The translations under genes were made by a program, and so were the position numbers. Below are positions 1 through 9,664 of a stretch of 64,000 nt of DNA, in pieces. Every line of letters begins with the position of its first letter. Position 1 is the stretch's first letter. Source of the stretch: UBA1205 sp045534635 (GTDB lineage: Bacteria > Bacteroidota > Bacteroidia > Bacteroidales > WCHB1-69); NCBI GenBank assembly GCA_045534635.1, contig JAZSKB010000039.1, forward strand, positions 62,001 to 126,000, read 5' to 3'. The notes under the pieces were generated by a model, which saw only the letters and a program-made list of their open reading frames with translations, made no database searches and was not told where the DNA came from.

Positions 1-935
1 ACTATATTTTCTATCTTCCTAACGACACACCAAAACAAGTAAAAGCATTTTTTGATATTGTTCAACCGAAAATGATATTTTTTATAAAATATGATTATTG
101 GTTTAATTATATCCGCCAAGCACATCTTCGAAATATTCCATTTTATGTTGTTTCTTGTATTTTTCGTCCACAACAAATTTATTTTCAATGCTATGGAAAA
201 TGGTTTTTAAAACAAATACAACAAATTACACACTTTTTTACACAAGATAAACTTTCTTTGGAATTGTTATACAAAAATGGTATCTCTCAAGCAAGCATTT
301 GCGGTGATACTCGCTTCGACCGTGTCGCTGATATGATTAAAGGAAGCAAAAAAATAAATTCTATCTCACAATTTTGTAATCAACAACAAACCATAGTCTG
401 CGGAAGCACTTGGAAGCCAGATGAGTACATTTTATCACAACTTTGCAGACAAACAAATTATAAATTTATTATTGCCCCTCACGAAATTGAAGAATCTCGT
501 ATTCAAGAAGTTGAATCATTATTTTCTGAAACAACAATTATTCGCTATTCTCAAATTGAAAATAATTCAAACCTTGCATCTGCACAAGTTTTAATTATAG
601 ATTGTATAGGTTTATTGAGTTCTTTATATCGTTATGCTACAATTTGTTACATCGGAGGCGGTTTTGGGAAAGGTATTCACAATACTTTAGAGGCTGCCAC
701 TTACGGAAAACCTATTATATTTGGACCTAACTATCAAAAATTCAAAGAAGCAATCGATTTAATTAATTGTAAATCTGCATTCTCTGTTAAAAACATATCA
801 GAACTTTCGATATGTTTCAATCAACTTAACAATGATAAACAATTACTGATTGAAGCAGGTGAAAATGCAAAAAATTATGTACAATCAAATACCAATGCTG
901 TTGATAGAATTTATAAATACATTTTTTTAAACTAA
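1..935 (+). CDS. waaA: 3-deoxy-D-manno-octulosonic acid (Kdo) transferase, 5'-truncated by window edge
   Basis: Transfers Kdo from CMP-Kdo to the lipid A precursor at the inner face of the cytoplasmic membrane, the first step of LPS core synthesis. The frame is open from base 3, well before the first ATG at 72, so the gene begins outside the window and only about the last 310 residues are present. Seen: a LPNDTPKQV stretch followed by KYDYWFNY, typical of the family's N-terminal acceptor domain, and the C-terminal nucleotide-sugar signature YIGGGFGKGIHNTLEAATYG with PIIFGPNY (GT-B fold, family GT30). It is convergent with the acetyltransferase gene downstream, with a 33-bp gap and no clear terminator. 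Confidence 0.93.
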   Translation, partial: YIFYLPNDTPKQVKAFFDIVQPKMIFFIKYDYWFNYIRQAHLRNIPFYVVSCIFRPQQIYFQCYGKWFLKQIQQITHFFTQDKLSLELLYKNGISQASICGDTRFDRVADMIKGSKKINSISQFCNQQQTIVCGSTWKPDEYILSQLCRQTNYKFIIAPHEIEESRIQEVESLFSETTIIRYSQIENNSNLASAQVLIIDCIGLLSSLYRYATICYIGGGFGKGIHNTLEAATYGKPIIFGPNYQKFKEAIDLINCKSAFSVKNISELSICFNQLNNDKQLLIEAGENAKNYVQSNTNAVDRIYKYIFLN

Positions 936-968
936 TACAACAACATTGGCAACTTAAAAAATATAAAA

Positions 969-1490
969 CTATTCAGACTTTATCAATTGATAAATATGAT
1001 TGTCAATCCATTGATTTTCTTTTAAAAACCAAGATTTTCTTGTAGCGGTATGCACAAAGCCAACAGATTGAAATAATCGTTGACTATCAATATTATCTTC
1101 TGTTAAATCAGCAACCAATTGACGCAAATGAAGAACAGAAAAAGCATAATCTGTCAAAAGCTGTAAGGCTTCTTTTGCAAATCCTTTTCCACGAAAAGTC
1201 TTACTAATCAAAACACCTACATTAGCACGTTGATGACGTGGAGAGAAATCAAATAAATCAATTAATCCAACTGGTTTACCATTGTTACAATCACAAATCA
1301 CCAAACGCAATTGTTTCGCTGCATAAATATCTGTATTGATTGCCTCTAAAACATATTGTTCAAGAACAAAAGCAGAATATGGCATCATAGTATCGCTAAC
1401 ACCCCAAACATCAACATCATTTTCTAATGCATACAATGTTTGCACATCATTCAATTCTAATGCTCTAAGAAAAATTTTCTTGCCTATCAT
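969..1490 (-). CDS. GNAT family N-acetyltransferase (RimJ/RimL-like)
   Basis: A small cytosolic acetyl-CoA-dependent acyltransferase; the substrate cannot be told from sequence. Seen: an N-terminal FLRALELNDVQTLY strand-helix, then the acetyl-CoA loop region GVLISKTFRGKGFAKEAL (an R/Q-x-x-G-x-G/A variant) and the C-terminal ADLTEDNIDSQRLFQSVGF block typical of ribosomal-protein-acetyltransferase-like GNATs. I prefer the ATG at 1490 because it forms an ATGA overlap with the stop of the NlpC/P60 gene; an in-frame ATG at 1505 would add five residues. It is the last gene of a three-gene minus-strand operon behind the M6 protease. Confidence 0.85.
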   Translation of the reverse strand: MIGKKIFLRALELNDVQTLYALENDVDVWGVSDTMMPYSAFVLEQYVLEAINTDIYAAKQLRLVICDCNNGKPVGLIDLFDFSPRHQRANVGVLISKTFRGKGFAKEALQLLTDYAFSVLHLRQLVADLTEDNIDSQRLFQSVGFVHTATRKSWFLKENQWIDNHIYQLIKSE

Positions 1491-2305
1491 ATTCTTTTTA
1501 TACAATTCAAACGATGAGAATATTCTTCTCTTTCTTTACAAAATATACCACATTTATCCAATTTATCTATACGTACTTTTGCACTTGAATGAATAATAGT
1601 CTCATTGTCCAACATCAATCCAACATGAACAATATTTCCATTTTCATTGTGAAAAAATGCTAAATCTCCACAACGAATGTCAGCAAAATTGACATTAGTA
1701 CCACAAAGTACTTGTTTTGAAGCATCTCTTGGTAAGGCTTTTTTAGATAAAAATATTTTATAAACCATTTGCACAAAACCAGAACAATCTATACCCAAAA
1801 TTGACCTTCCTCCCCATAAATAAGGAACATTGAGAAACGATAAAGCGATTTCTTTAATCGCTTTATCGTAAACTTTATCTATTAAATACGATGTTTTGGA
1901 TTCTTTATCACTGAAATAAGATACTGTCGATACAATAGGCAATTCAAAATGTTCTTTTCCTAAACGAATCGTATGACCATCTTCACAAATAGGCAATGTC
2001 GCACCTTGTGGTACCGTGAATGAAAATCCTCTCATCTTATCATGAACAACAACTTGTTTATCAACAACATACAGGTTTTCATCATATTTTTTATAATCAC
2101 TTTGATGCATTAATACAACTTGTTTAGCATCAATATATCCTTCATAATCATCGAAAAGGGTTCTAATTTTCGCCCAATCCGATTCATAATTTAATATATA
2201 ATAAGCCTCCCCAAAAAGTAATTGAGTTACCATTTCCGCCCGATGTGAAGCAGAGGCTCTTACAGGAATAAGTGCAATATTTGAAAAACCTATTGGATAC
2301 ATCAT
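1487..2305 (-). CDS. NlpC/P60 family cell-wall hydrolase with SH3-like N-terminus
   Basis: Predicted cysteine peptidase that cuts peptidoglycan stem or murein peptides (gamma-D-glutamyl-diamino acid endopeptidase type). Of 272 residues, about 1-65 and 75-130 look like two bacterial SH3 domains and about 145-270 is NlpC/P60. Catalytic residues visible: Cys174 in GIDCSGF, His227 in VHVGL and His239 in IIHSS. I see no signal peptide, as in dipeptidyl-peptidase VI-type relatives that act on imported muropeptides, so a cytosolic recycling role is plausible (inference). Its start overlaps the protease stop by 4 bp and its stop overlaps the GNAT start by 4 bp. Confidence 0.9.
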   Translation of the reverse strand: MMYPIGFSNIALIPVRASASHRAEMVTQLLFGEAYYILNYESDWAKIRTLFDDYEGYIDAKQVVLMHQSDYKKYDENLYVVDKQVVVHDKMRGFSFTVPQGATLPICEDGHTIRLGKEHFELPIVSTVSYFSDKESKTSYLIDKVYDKAIKEIALSFLNVPYLWGGRSILGIDCSGFVQMVYKIFLSKKALPRDASKQVLCGTNVNFADIRCGDLAFFHNENGNIVHVGLMLDNETIIHSSAKVRIDKLDKCGIFCKEREEYSHRLNCIKRI

Positions 2306-5193
2306 TGTTTTATAAAATTTCGTGTTATTACAGTATTTGAGGTTTTTATCTGTAAAATGTACAAACCTTTACTTAAGTTTGAAATATCTATAGAAATATT
2401 ATTATCTTTTTGATAATCTATCAAATTCATTTTTTGTCCTAATACATTAAAAATATCTATTTGATAGATATAATCTTCTGTTAACAATTCTACATTCAAT
2501 ATATTATTAGCAGGATTAGGATAAACCAATATTGATTCTATATCATGTTCTGCAATTGTTACAGTATTTTCTACTCTTTTAATCGTTACCGATTTAACAA
2601 TACTACCACTTCTAACATATATAGTACCTACAAGACTATCTTTGCTATCGTTGTAATTTGGTGAAACTGTTATAGTTCCATTATATTGACCTGACATTGG
2701 AGTAGTTTCAGCCCAAATTGGCTTTTTATAAATAGACCAAGATGCATTTGAAGAAATATTCAAAGTTGCAATATCTGTTTCCTTTGGTCCTATTACATTA
2801 TTTTCAGTAGAAACATTCAAATAATCAGCATCATCAGAAGCAGGACACACAAATAATTTTATTGGTAAAGTTGCAGAATTGCTACCATTGATATCGCTTT
2901 CGTCAATACGACGCCATACATTACTTAATTTTTGTAATAACGAGCCACAATTTTCCGCTTTCTGTACATGGTCGGCAACTAACAAATCAAGTGTACCTCC
3001 TTTTGTTGTACGCATTTCATAACTAATAATAAATGCTTTTGTAAAAACAATTGGTAAATCGAAATGAATGGTATTCCATGCATTTTCTTTTAAAGAAGTA
3101 ATCGGTATAGTGAAACTTGTAATGGTTGTCCCTGGTCTTTTACTACTATTGGAATTATAAATTGTAAATTTCACATTGTCATCATCTCCTATATTATTTA
3201 TATTGCCAAAATAAATCATCATAGAATCTGCAACAACCTCATTTGTAAAACCGAAATATTCACCTACTGCTATCAAGTTATTTGGAACAGATTGTTTTTT
3301 AATGGTATCATTGTCCGCAATATTGGTATTTGCTCGACAAACATTATTGTCCATCATCTTTTGTTTTACATTAATAGTTGTTGAAATAGAAGCAGTTGTA
3401 ATATTAAACGAAGTAGAACGTTCAAATGTCAAATAATTATCATGTTTTGCTTTTATGGAAACAATAGTTGTTCCTGCACTTCCTCCTGAAGAAGGAGAAA
3501 CTTCTAACATATTTGTATCAAGATTTTCAATAAACCAATCGCCATTGCTACTAACTTCTATCGTTTCAGAACTATTTGCAGGAGCATCTAATGTCAATAA
3601 AGTTTTATCCGTTGTTAAAGTTACAACAGAAGTTGTATATGTAAATTGAATACTATCTCCTGCCTCTGTTATATCTGTGATAGCAATATCAAAAATTGTA
3701 TCACCATTGCAAAAATAAGGAGAAGGATTTGTTTGCATATCAGCACTGAAAGATGTTCTACCAGAACCGGCACTCATATAGGCTCTACTTACATTTCCAT
3801 TGCTTGTTGTCGTTCCATTAGGACGGAAAACATACACTTCGTCCCATTTTTGTTTTTCAGCCTCATAATTGGCATTACCTTCAAATTTTGGATTAATTCT
3901 ATAGATAATTATCCCTGAACCGGGAAGAGGTGAATCGAAAGAATTTGACGAGGCTCTTCTATATTCTATAAATAAATATTCATCAGAATTTATAATAGGA
4001 ATACGATAAGCCAATCTATCTTTTCTATCACCATTTGCTGGATATAAAGTATATGTTCCTGGTTGTGTAATTGTGATAGGAGCATCTATCCAATTTCCAT
4101 ATTTGTATTTCATATAAGCACCCAACCCTTGAGGTTTTCCTCTATTGGTAGAAGCCATTAAATCCCATACACCAACAGGATTAAGAGTTGTTTCATGATA
4201 ATAATGATACAAATCAGGAGCACCTAAAGAGTGAAACAATTCATGGGTGATAACTCCTACAGAATTATCATCTTCTATCAAAAAATTATAATCATAAACT
4301 CGTTTACCATTTATATAACATTTAGCAGCAGTAGTATATAAAGACCAACGATGTGGCCACAATAAATCATTCCAAGCATCAGAGGACCCATTAAGAATAA
4401 ATGAAACATTATCAACACGTCCATCTCCATCACTGTCTATTTCAATTGATGATGGAATTTGTGATTTTACTGCCTCTACGGCTCTATACAACAAAAGATG
4501 TTCTCTTGAAGTTTTGTTTGATGAAGTATATCCATTAGGATTGGTAATCGAATCGTAAGGAGAATAATATGCCCTTGGATTCACATCTTTATAAGAAACT
4601 ATAATGGTATCATTTTGTATCGGATAAAATGATGATTTCAAATAAAATTGACCATAAGAAACTGTTCTATAATAATTATAAACCGACACTGCACTTGACG
4701 AAGAAGAATCCATATAATCATTGTACACTTCAGTAAATGATTTTGAAAAAGTAGTATCATCTGCAAAAGAAATAAAGATAACAATATTATTTAAAACCCC
4801 TTTTGTTGCAGCATCATTTGCAGATTTTTGCAATTTGTGTTTTGCATATTCTTTTTCAAAAGCCTCACGACGTGCTCTAATTTTTTCAGAAGAAATTGTT
4901 ACCCATTTTTTTAAACCCAAAGCAATAGGGTCAGCAACACCGACTACATAGTTAGAATGTGTAATAGTATCTTCCATTGGCAATGCATATACAAAATATT
5001 GTGTTTGTGGATTTTTTACAATAGTATATCCCATAGAATCGTGAACACAGCGATAAAATTCATCACCTGTAATAAAACAATTTATTACTTTACCATTAGG
5101 TTGAATCAATTTTGTTGGAACATTTTCTAAAAACGCTGCAAAAGAAGAAAATGCTAAAAATATTAGCATTACCATTAAATTTACCTTTTTCAT
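2302..5193 (-). CDS. secreted M6 family metalloprotease with type IX secretion sorting domain
   Basis: A large (963 aa) secreted zinc endopeptidase. Seen in order: signal peptide (MKKVNLMVMLIFLAFSSFA); M6 catalytic domain with the zinc motif HELFHSLGAPD, His317 and His321; two BACON or Ig-like beta domains (about 515-605 and 790-870), each ending in a run of alternating hydrophobics; and a C-terminal type A sorting domain from about residue 893 (VYPNPANNILNVE to GLYILQIKT, ending KQ). The sorting domain directs export through the type IX secretion system to the cell surface. It heads an operon with the NlpC/P60 and GNAT genes and is transcribed divergently from the pseudouridine synthase gene. 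Confidence 0.92.
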   Translation of the reverse strand: MKKVNLMVMLIFLAFSSFAAFLENVPTKLIQPNGKVINCFITGDEFYRCVHDSMGYTIVKNPQTQYFVYALPMEDTITHSNYVVGVADPIALGLKKWVTISSEKIRARREAFEKEYAKHKLQKSANDAATKGVLNNIVIFISFADDTTFSKSFTEVYNDYMDSSSSSAVSVYNYYRTVSYGQFYLKSSFYPIQNDTIIVSYKDVNPRAYYSPYDSITNPNGYTSSNKTSREHLLLYRAVEAVKSQIPSSIEIDSDGDGRVDNVSFILNGSSDAWNDLLWPHRWSLYTTAAKCYINGKRVYDYNFLIEDDNSVGVITHELFHSLGAPDLYHYYHETTLNPVGVWDLMASTNRGKPQGLGAYMKYKYGNWIDAPITITQPGTYTLYPANGDRKDRLAYRIPIINSDEYLFIEYRRASSNSFDSPLPGSGIIIYRINPKFEGNANYEAEKQKWDEVYVFRPNGTTTSNGNVSRAYMSAGSGRTSFSADMQTNPSPYFCNGDTIFDIAITDITEAGDSIQFTYTTSVVTLTTDKTLLTLDAPANSSETIEVSSNGDWFIENLDTNMLEVSPSSGGSAGTTIVSIKAKHDNYLTFERSTSFNITTASISTTINVKQKMMDNNVCRANTNIADNDTIKKQSVPNNLIAVGEYFGFTNEVVADSMMIYFGNINNIGDDDNVKFTIYNSNSSKRPGTTITSFTIPITSLKENAWNTIHFDLPIVFTKAFIISYEMRTTKGGTLDLLVADHVQKAENCGSLLQKLSNVWRRIDESDINGSNSATLPIKLFVCPASDDADYLNVSTENNVIGPKETDIATLNISSNASWSIYKKPIWAETTPMSGQYNGTITVSPNYNDSKDSLVGTIYVRSGSIVKSVTIKRVENTVTIAEHDIESILVYPNPANNILNVELLTEDYIYQIDIFNVLGQKMNLIDYQKDNNISIDISNLSKGLYILQIKTSNTVITRNFIKQ

Positions 5194-5257
5194 AACTACT
5201 ATTTTAATTTTTATTCGATTATTACTATAAAATTCTTACAATCCATATAAGAATTTG

Positions 5258-5265
5258 CAAAGATA
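5258..5265 (-). promoter_or_regulatory. -7 box TATCTTTG for the M6 protease operon
   Basis: The Bacteroidetes housekeeping sigma -7 element TAnnTTTG, read on the minus strand, about 65 bases before the protease ATG at 5193. No clear -33 TTG is visible in the T-rich tract upstream. It forms a divergent pair with the plus-strand box at 5299. Confidence 0.65.
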
Positions 5266-5298
5266 ACATTTTTTCTTTTTTTTCTCAAAAAAAAATGC

Positions 5299-5306
5299 TA
5301 CCTTTG
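5299..5306 (+). promoter_or_regulatory. -7 box TACCTTTG for the pseudouridine synthase gene
   Basis: Matches the Bacteroidetes -7 consensus TAnnTTTG. It leaves a 5' leader of about 70 bases before the ATG at 5385, with a GACA-rich stretch and no obvious hairpin terminator. Confidence 0.65.
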
Positions 5307-5384
5307 CAAACTTTTTTTTTATTAACAACATCGCAAGACAAACACAACAAAATTTGTGTTGTCGGGGCGACATAAACATTTGAG

Positions 5385-6668
5385 ATGAATAACAATAAAA
5401 ATTACGGTAAAAATCGTAGAATGGAAATTTTTACCAACAGAGCAAACGACAAAGAAAGTTCTAACAAGAATAAAGAGCATAAAATGCTTCACAATACCCT
5501 CAATAATGGAGGCAACAAAAGAGCAAATCGTAAAGCATTTTTTAATGAACGATTTAATAATGAGAAAAATGCAAATAATAGTTTCTCTAAATACAAGAAA
5601 AATAATCATTCTTCTTGGTCTAATACAGAAAACAATTCTTCTTATAAAAATGAAGAAAATAATTTCGCATTTAAGAAAACCAATAAAGATAATCATCAAG
5701 AAAGTCATTTTTCTCGCAGAAGAAATACAGAACAATCATCGTATCATAAAAAAAATGAAGACAATTCATTTTTTTATTCGGAAAAAAGAAGAACACGGCG
5801 TTTTAATGATAAACCAAATTCACAAAATAGAAATAACAAAAAAACAGTTCGCGGTTTAGAATCTGATATTTTACGCGAAATTATTTTTAAACGTAAACAA
5901 GAAGGTCGTCATAACGAACGCAAATCAAAAATATTATCTCTGTCTTGGAACGAAGAACGCGACCCAATTCGTTTGAACAAATACATTGCCAATAGTGGAA
6001 TTTGTTCTCGTCGTGAAGCTGATAGTCTAATTTTAGCAGGTGCTATCACTGTTAATGGTGTTGTAGTTACCGAATTGGGAACTAAAATTATGCCCACCGA
6101 TGAAGTCCGTTACGAAGACAAAATACTTCAAAGAGAAAAACCTGTTTACATTCTATTAAACAAACCCAAAGATTACATTACAACTACCGAAGATGAACGT
6201 GACCGCAATAGCGTAATGACTTTGATAGAAGGTGCTTGCAAAGAACGAGTATATCCTGTAGGTCGATTAGATAGAAATACAACAGGACTTTTGCTTTTTA
6301 CCAACGACGGAGAATTAACAAAAAAACTCACCCACCCTCGCTTTGAAATTAAGAAGATTTATCAAGTGGAATTGGATAAAGATATGACTTTAGCCGATTT
6401 TGAAACCCTTGCCAATGGTATTGAGTTATACGATGGATTTATTAAACCTGATGACCTTGCTTTTGTTGATGGACAAAAAAACATATTGGGTATCACCCTA
6501 CATTCTGGTAAAAATCGTATCGTTAGACGTATGTTTGGACATTTGGGCTATGAAGTAATAAAATTAGATAGGGTTTATTATGCTGGATTAACAAAAAAAG
6601 ACCTTCCTCGTGGACAATATCGTTTTTTGACTCAAGCCGAAATCAATATTCTTAAAATGAGTTTATAA
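5385..6668 (+). CDS. rluB: 23S rRNA pseudouridine synthase (RsuA/RluB family) with long basic N-terminal tail
   Basis: Isomerises a uridine in rRNA to pseudouridine; RluB is the usual member in this context. Residues about 1-185 are a low-complexity tail rich in N, K, R, E and S, without a recognisable fold. Then come an S4 RNA-binding domain (about 195-250: IRLNKYIANSGICSRREAD) and the catalytic domain with GRLDRNTTGLLLFTNDG, where Asp296 is the expected catalytic aspartate, and a KNRIVRRMFGHLG C-terminal motif. The usual length is about 230-300 aa, so the tail accounts for the excess. Its stop overlaps the dapF start (TAATG). RsuA or RluE specificity cannot be excluded. Confidence 0.87.
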   Translation: MNNNKNYGKNRRMEIFTNRANDKESSNKNKEHKMLHNTLNNGGNKRANRKAFFNERFNNEKNANNSFSKYKKNNHSSWSNTENNSSYKNEENNFAFKKTNKDNHQESHFSRRRNTEQSSYHKKNEDNSFFYSEKRRTRRFNDKPNSQNRNNKKTVRGLESDILREIIFKRKQEGRHNERKSKILSLSWNEERDPIRLNKYIANSGICSRREADSLILAGAITVNGVVVTELGTKIMPTDEVRYEDKILQREKPVYILLNKPKDYITTTEDERDRNSVMTLIEGACKERVYPVGRLDRNTTGLLLFTNDGELTKKLTHPRFEIKKIYQVELDKDMTLADFETLANGIELYDGFIKPDDLAFVDGQKNILGITLHSGKNRIVRRMFGHLGYEVIKLDRVYYAGLTKKDLPRGQYRFLTQAEINILKMSL

Positions 6669-7450
6669 TGCATCCTTTTTTTAAGTATCACGGGGCTGGA
6701 AACGATTTTGTTATGATAGATAACAGAGACAATTCCTTTTGTACTGATGAATCTTATATACACCTTTTATGCAACCGCCGTTTAGGTATCGGTAGTGACG
6801 GATTAATTACTATCAACAACAGCAACGAAATTGGTATTGATTTTCAAATGCAATATTTCAATGCTGATGGAAAAGAAGGTTCTATGTGTGGAAATGGAGG
6901 ACGTTGTGCCGTTTGGTTTGCTCATCAATTAGGAATGATTAAACAAAACACCACATTCCGAGGAATTGACGGAATCCATTCAGCTCAAATTATCTCATCT
7001 CAAGGAAAAAATGCAGTCATAGCATTACAAATGATTGACGTTGAAAATATTACACCTTATCAACAAGGTTACTTTCTCAATACAGGTTCTCCTCATGTAG
7101 TTATGTTTGTTGAAGATGTTATCAATTATGATGTAATTTTTCACGGAAATAAAATTCGTTATGATAATTTTTTTACAAATGGCACAAACGTCAATTTTGT
7201 ACAAATCAATAAAGATAACTCTGTTTTCGTTCGCACATTTGAACGTGGTGTTGAAGATGAAACACTTTCTTGTGGAACAGGAGTTACAGCCTCGGCGTTG
7301 GTAGTTGCTATGCTAAAAAATATAGACAATCAAATTGCATTAAAAACTCGTGGCGGAGATTTTGTTGTACGATTTTCAAAAAATAAAAATAATTTCAATT
7401 CTATTTTTTTACAAGGTCCTGTTTGTGAAGTTTTTGAAGGAAAAATTTAA
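6668..7450 (+). CDS. dapF: diaminopimelate epimerase
   Basis: Converts LL- to meso-diaminopimelate for lysine and peptidoglycan synthesis in the cytosol. At 260 aa it has the normal family length. Both catalytic cysteines are in their signatures: Cys74 in GSMCGNGGRC and Cys202 in LSCGTGVTAS, acting as the proton donor-acceptor pair. The N-terminal KYHGAGNDFVMID is also diagnostic. It is coupled to the upstream pseudouridine synthase gene by a 1-base overlap, so both probably come from the promoter at 5299. Confidence 0.96.
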   Translation: MHPFFKYHGAGNDFVMIDNRDNSFCTDESYIHLLCNRRLGIGSDGLITINNSNEIGIDFQMQYFNADGKEGSMCGNGGRCAVWFAHQLGMIKQNTTFRGIDGIHSAQIISSQGKNAVIALQMIDVENITPYQQGYFLNTGSPHVVMFVEDVINYDVIFHGNKIRYDNFFTNGTNVNFVQINKDNSVFVRTFERGVEDETLSCGTGVTASALVVAMLKNIDNQIALKTRGGDFVVRFSKNKNNFNSIFLQGPVCEVFEGKI

Positions 7451-7485
7451 TCAATTTTTCGTTGTAATTCTCTTAAACTAAAAAT

Positions 7486-8061
7486 CTACAATTGTTTTAA
7501 TTGTTGAACTAATAATTTCACAGAATCCAAGCCAATTTGCTCAATATCAACCTCTTGACAATTCACAAAATGAACACTTTCCACATCATCGTTGGCACAA
7601 AGTGGAGCAAAATCTTTTACAAGACAACGAAAAACGATATCAATTGTAAAATAAGTCAATCCTCTAAATTGATATTGATTTGGCAAGGTGCACAAAAAAG
7701 TCATTTGTTCAACCACTAAATTCAATTCTTCTTTTATTTCTCGCACAACTGCTTGTTCAGCAGTTTCTCCCAAATCAATAAACCCTCCAGGAAGGTCTAA
7801 TTTTCCTTTGGCAGGGTCAAATTTTCGTGTAGTAAACAAACATTCTCCTTTTTCATTTTCAATCAAAGCAATTACAGCCCCTACTTCATTGGTATATAAT
7901 CGTTTACCACAATCCAAACAATTATGAGATTTTTTATTATCCCAAATAAAATTTTTACTTCCACAAAATGGACAAAATTTCAATACATTACTTGGATGCG
8001 TATCATTAATTGCAGAGCAATGTTGCTGCTGCTTGAAGAGAGATGTCTGTAACTTTTTCAT
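7486..8061 (-). CDS. Nudix hydrolase with N-terminal zinc ribbon
   Basis: Hydrolyses a nucleoside diphosphate linked to another moiety; the exact substrate is unknown. Seen: a four-cysteine zinc ribbon (FCPFCGS, then NCLDCGKR) followed by the Nudix box GFIDLGETAEQAVVREIKEE, which fits Gx5Ex7REUxEExGU. The ATG at 8061 overlaps the recN end by 56 bp. A TTG at 7983, just before KFCPFCGS, would remove the overlap and match the usual start of ribbon-bearing Nudix proteins, so the true protein may be about 166 aa. It is the last gene of the bamD-recN cluster. Confidence 0.87.
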   Translation of the reverse strand: MKKLQTSLFKQQQHCSAINDTHPSNVLKFCPFCGSKNFIWDNKKSHNCLDCGKRLYTNEVGAVIALIENEKGECLFTTRKFDPAKGKLDLPGGFIDLGETAEQAVVREIKEELNLVVEQMTFLCTLPNQYQFRGLTYFTIDIVFRCLVKDFAPLCANDDVESVHFVNCQEVDIEQIGLDSVKLLVQQLKQL

Positions 8062-9655
8062 TACTAATCATTTTTGCTAATTCGTATATTCGTTCTTGCC
8101 TATCAAGATATTTAATATGAGTAGTTGTTTTATTGGCTTCCGATTGTTTAAATATCAAATAATGATGTTGAGCCTTTGCTGCTACCTGCGGTAAATGCGT
8201 AATAGAAATCACCTGACAATAATTTGCAATTTTCAACATTACATCACCCATTTTTGATGATACTTCTCCCGAAACACCTGTATCTATTTCATCAAAAACA
8301 ATAGTTGGAAGTACATTTTTTTTGATAATCAACGATTTAATCGCCAACATCAAACGAGACATTTCTCCACCAGAAGCAATTTTGGCAATTGGTTGCAATG
8401 CCATTCCTTTGTTGACATTGAAAAGAAAAATAGGATTATCGTAACCGGTCCGAGTTAAATCTGGTAAACGTTGCATTTCTATTTTCACCTCAGCCTCTGG
8501 CATATTCATCAATTGTAATTGTGCTTTCAACGATTGTTCAATGTCTTGTAAAACATTTTTTCGTTTTGTTGAAAGATGTTCAGCAAACGTTTGAAGTTGC
8601 TGTTCTTTTTTTGCAATTGATTGTTGAAGTTGAACTTCTTCGTATTCTCCATCTAAAATTCGATTCATTTGCTCGGTCAATTGTTCCAACAAAGTCAACA
8701 ATTCATTTTCAGAATTAACATTATGTTTTTTCTGTAAACGATAAAGCACATTCAAGCGTCCATTAATATTATCTATCTCATTTGGCTGATTGTTAATTCC
8801 ATCAACCAAATGTCTCAATTCGTATGCAATATCTTGTATTTCTATCAATTGCGAATCTATTCGAGTTGCAATATTTTGATATTTTTCATTATATTGTGCT
8901 ATTTGTGCTAATTTCTGTTGCACAATACAAAAAGCATCTTCTATATTAAATTCTGCTTCTTGAATAATACTAATAGTTTCATTTATAGCAGATTGTATTT
9001 CTTGAGAATGTTGCAAAGTACGTAAAAATTCTTCCAATTGAGATTGTTCTCCCGTTTGTAAATTTGCATCTTCTAATTCTTTAATCAAAAATTCAATATA
9101 CGATTTATCATCACTTTTGTTTAAAGTCTTAAGATATTGATAACGAGTTCGTAAATCTTGATATTCTTGATATTCTTTTTTATAATTTGCCAATTCAGTT
9201 TCCAATTGAGCATATTGGTCAATTATAAGCAATTGAAAATCATCGTTTTGTAACAAAATATTACTATTTTGAGTATGAATATCTATCAATTGAGAAGTGA
9301 TTTGCTTTAAAATAGTTGCACTAACGGGTGTATCGTTGATAAATGCTCTTGATTTTCCCAATGGAGTAATCTCTCGACGGACAATACATTGATTATCATA
9401 ATCTAAATCCAAATCTTCAAAAATAGATTGCAAATTATAATTCGACAAATCAAAAGTAACTTCTACAATAGTTTTTTTTTCTTTATTTTTCAAGACATTC
9501 GTATCTGTTCTATTTCCCATCAAAAAAGACAAGGCACCGATAAACATAGATTTTCCAGCACCAGTTTCTCCAGTTATAACCATAAAACCTTCATCTATAT
9601 CTATTGATAAATGTTCAATAAGTGTATAATTTTCGATATAGATATGTTTTATCAT
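8006..9655 (-). CDS. recN: DNA repair protein RecN (SMC-like ATPase)
   Basis: Cohesin-like ATPase in recombinational repair of double-strand breaks. It is 549 aa, the normal length. Walker A GETGAGKS sits near residue 30, a long coiled coil runs over about 150-380, the ABC signature is SGGEMSRLMLAIKSL, and Walker B with D-loop is IVFDEIDTGVSGEVSS, ending with SITHLPQVAA. Close linkage behind coaBC and porD is common in Bacteroidetes. Confidence 0.96.
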   Translation of the reverse strand: MIKHIYIENYTLIEHLSIDIDEGFMVITGETGAGKSMFIGALSFLMGNRTDTNVLKNKEKKTIVEVTFDLSNYNLQSIFEDLDLDYDNQCIVRREITPLGKSRAFINDTPVSATILKQITSQLIDIHTQNSNILLQNDDFQLLIIDQYAQLETELANYKKEYQEYQDLRTRYQYLKTLNKSDDKSYIEFLIKELEDANLQTGEQSQLEEFLRTLQHSQEIQSAINETISIIQEAEFNIEDAFCIVQQKLAQIAQYNEKYQNIATRIDSQLIEIQDIAYELRHLVDGINNQPNEIDNINGRLNVLYRLQKKHNVNSENELLTLLEQLTEQMNRILDGEYEEVQLQQSIAKKEQQLQTFAEHLSTKRKNVLQDIEQSLKAQLQLMNMPEAEVKIEMQRLPDLTRTGYDNPIFLFNVNKGMALQPIAKIASGGEMSRLMLAIKSLIIKKNVLPTIVFDEIDTGVSGEVSSKMGDVMLKIANYCQVISITHLPQVAAKAQHHYLIFKQSEANKTTTHIKYLDRQERIYELAKMISNEKVTDISLQAAATLLCN

Positions 9656-9664
9656 TTTAATATA

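Noticed and set aside
5322..5735. 137-codon minus-strand frame opposite the pseudouridine synthase tail
   Set aside because: A mirror of the A-rich low-complexity tail giving an F/I-rich pseudo-protein; no independent support.
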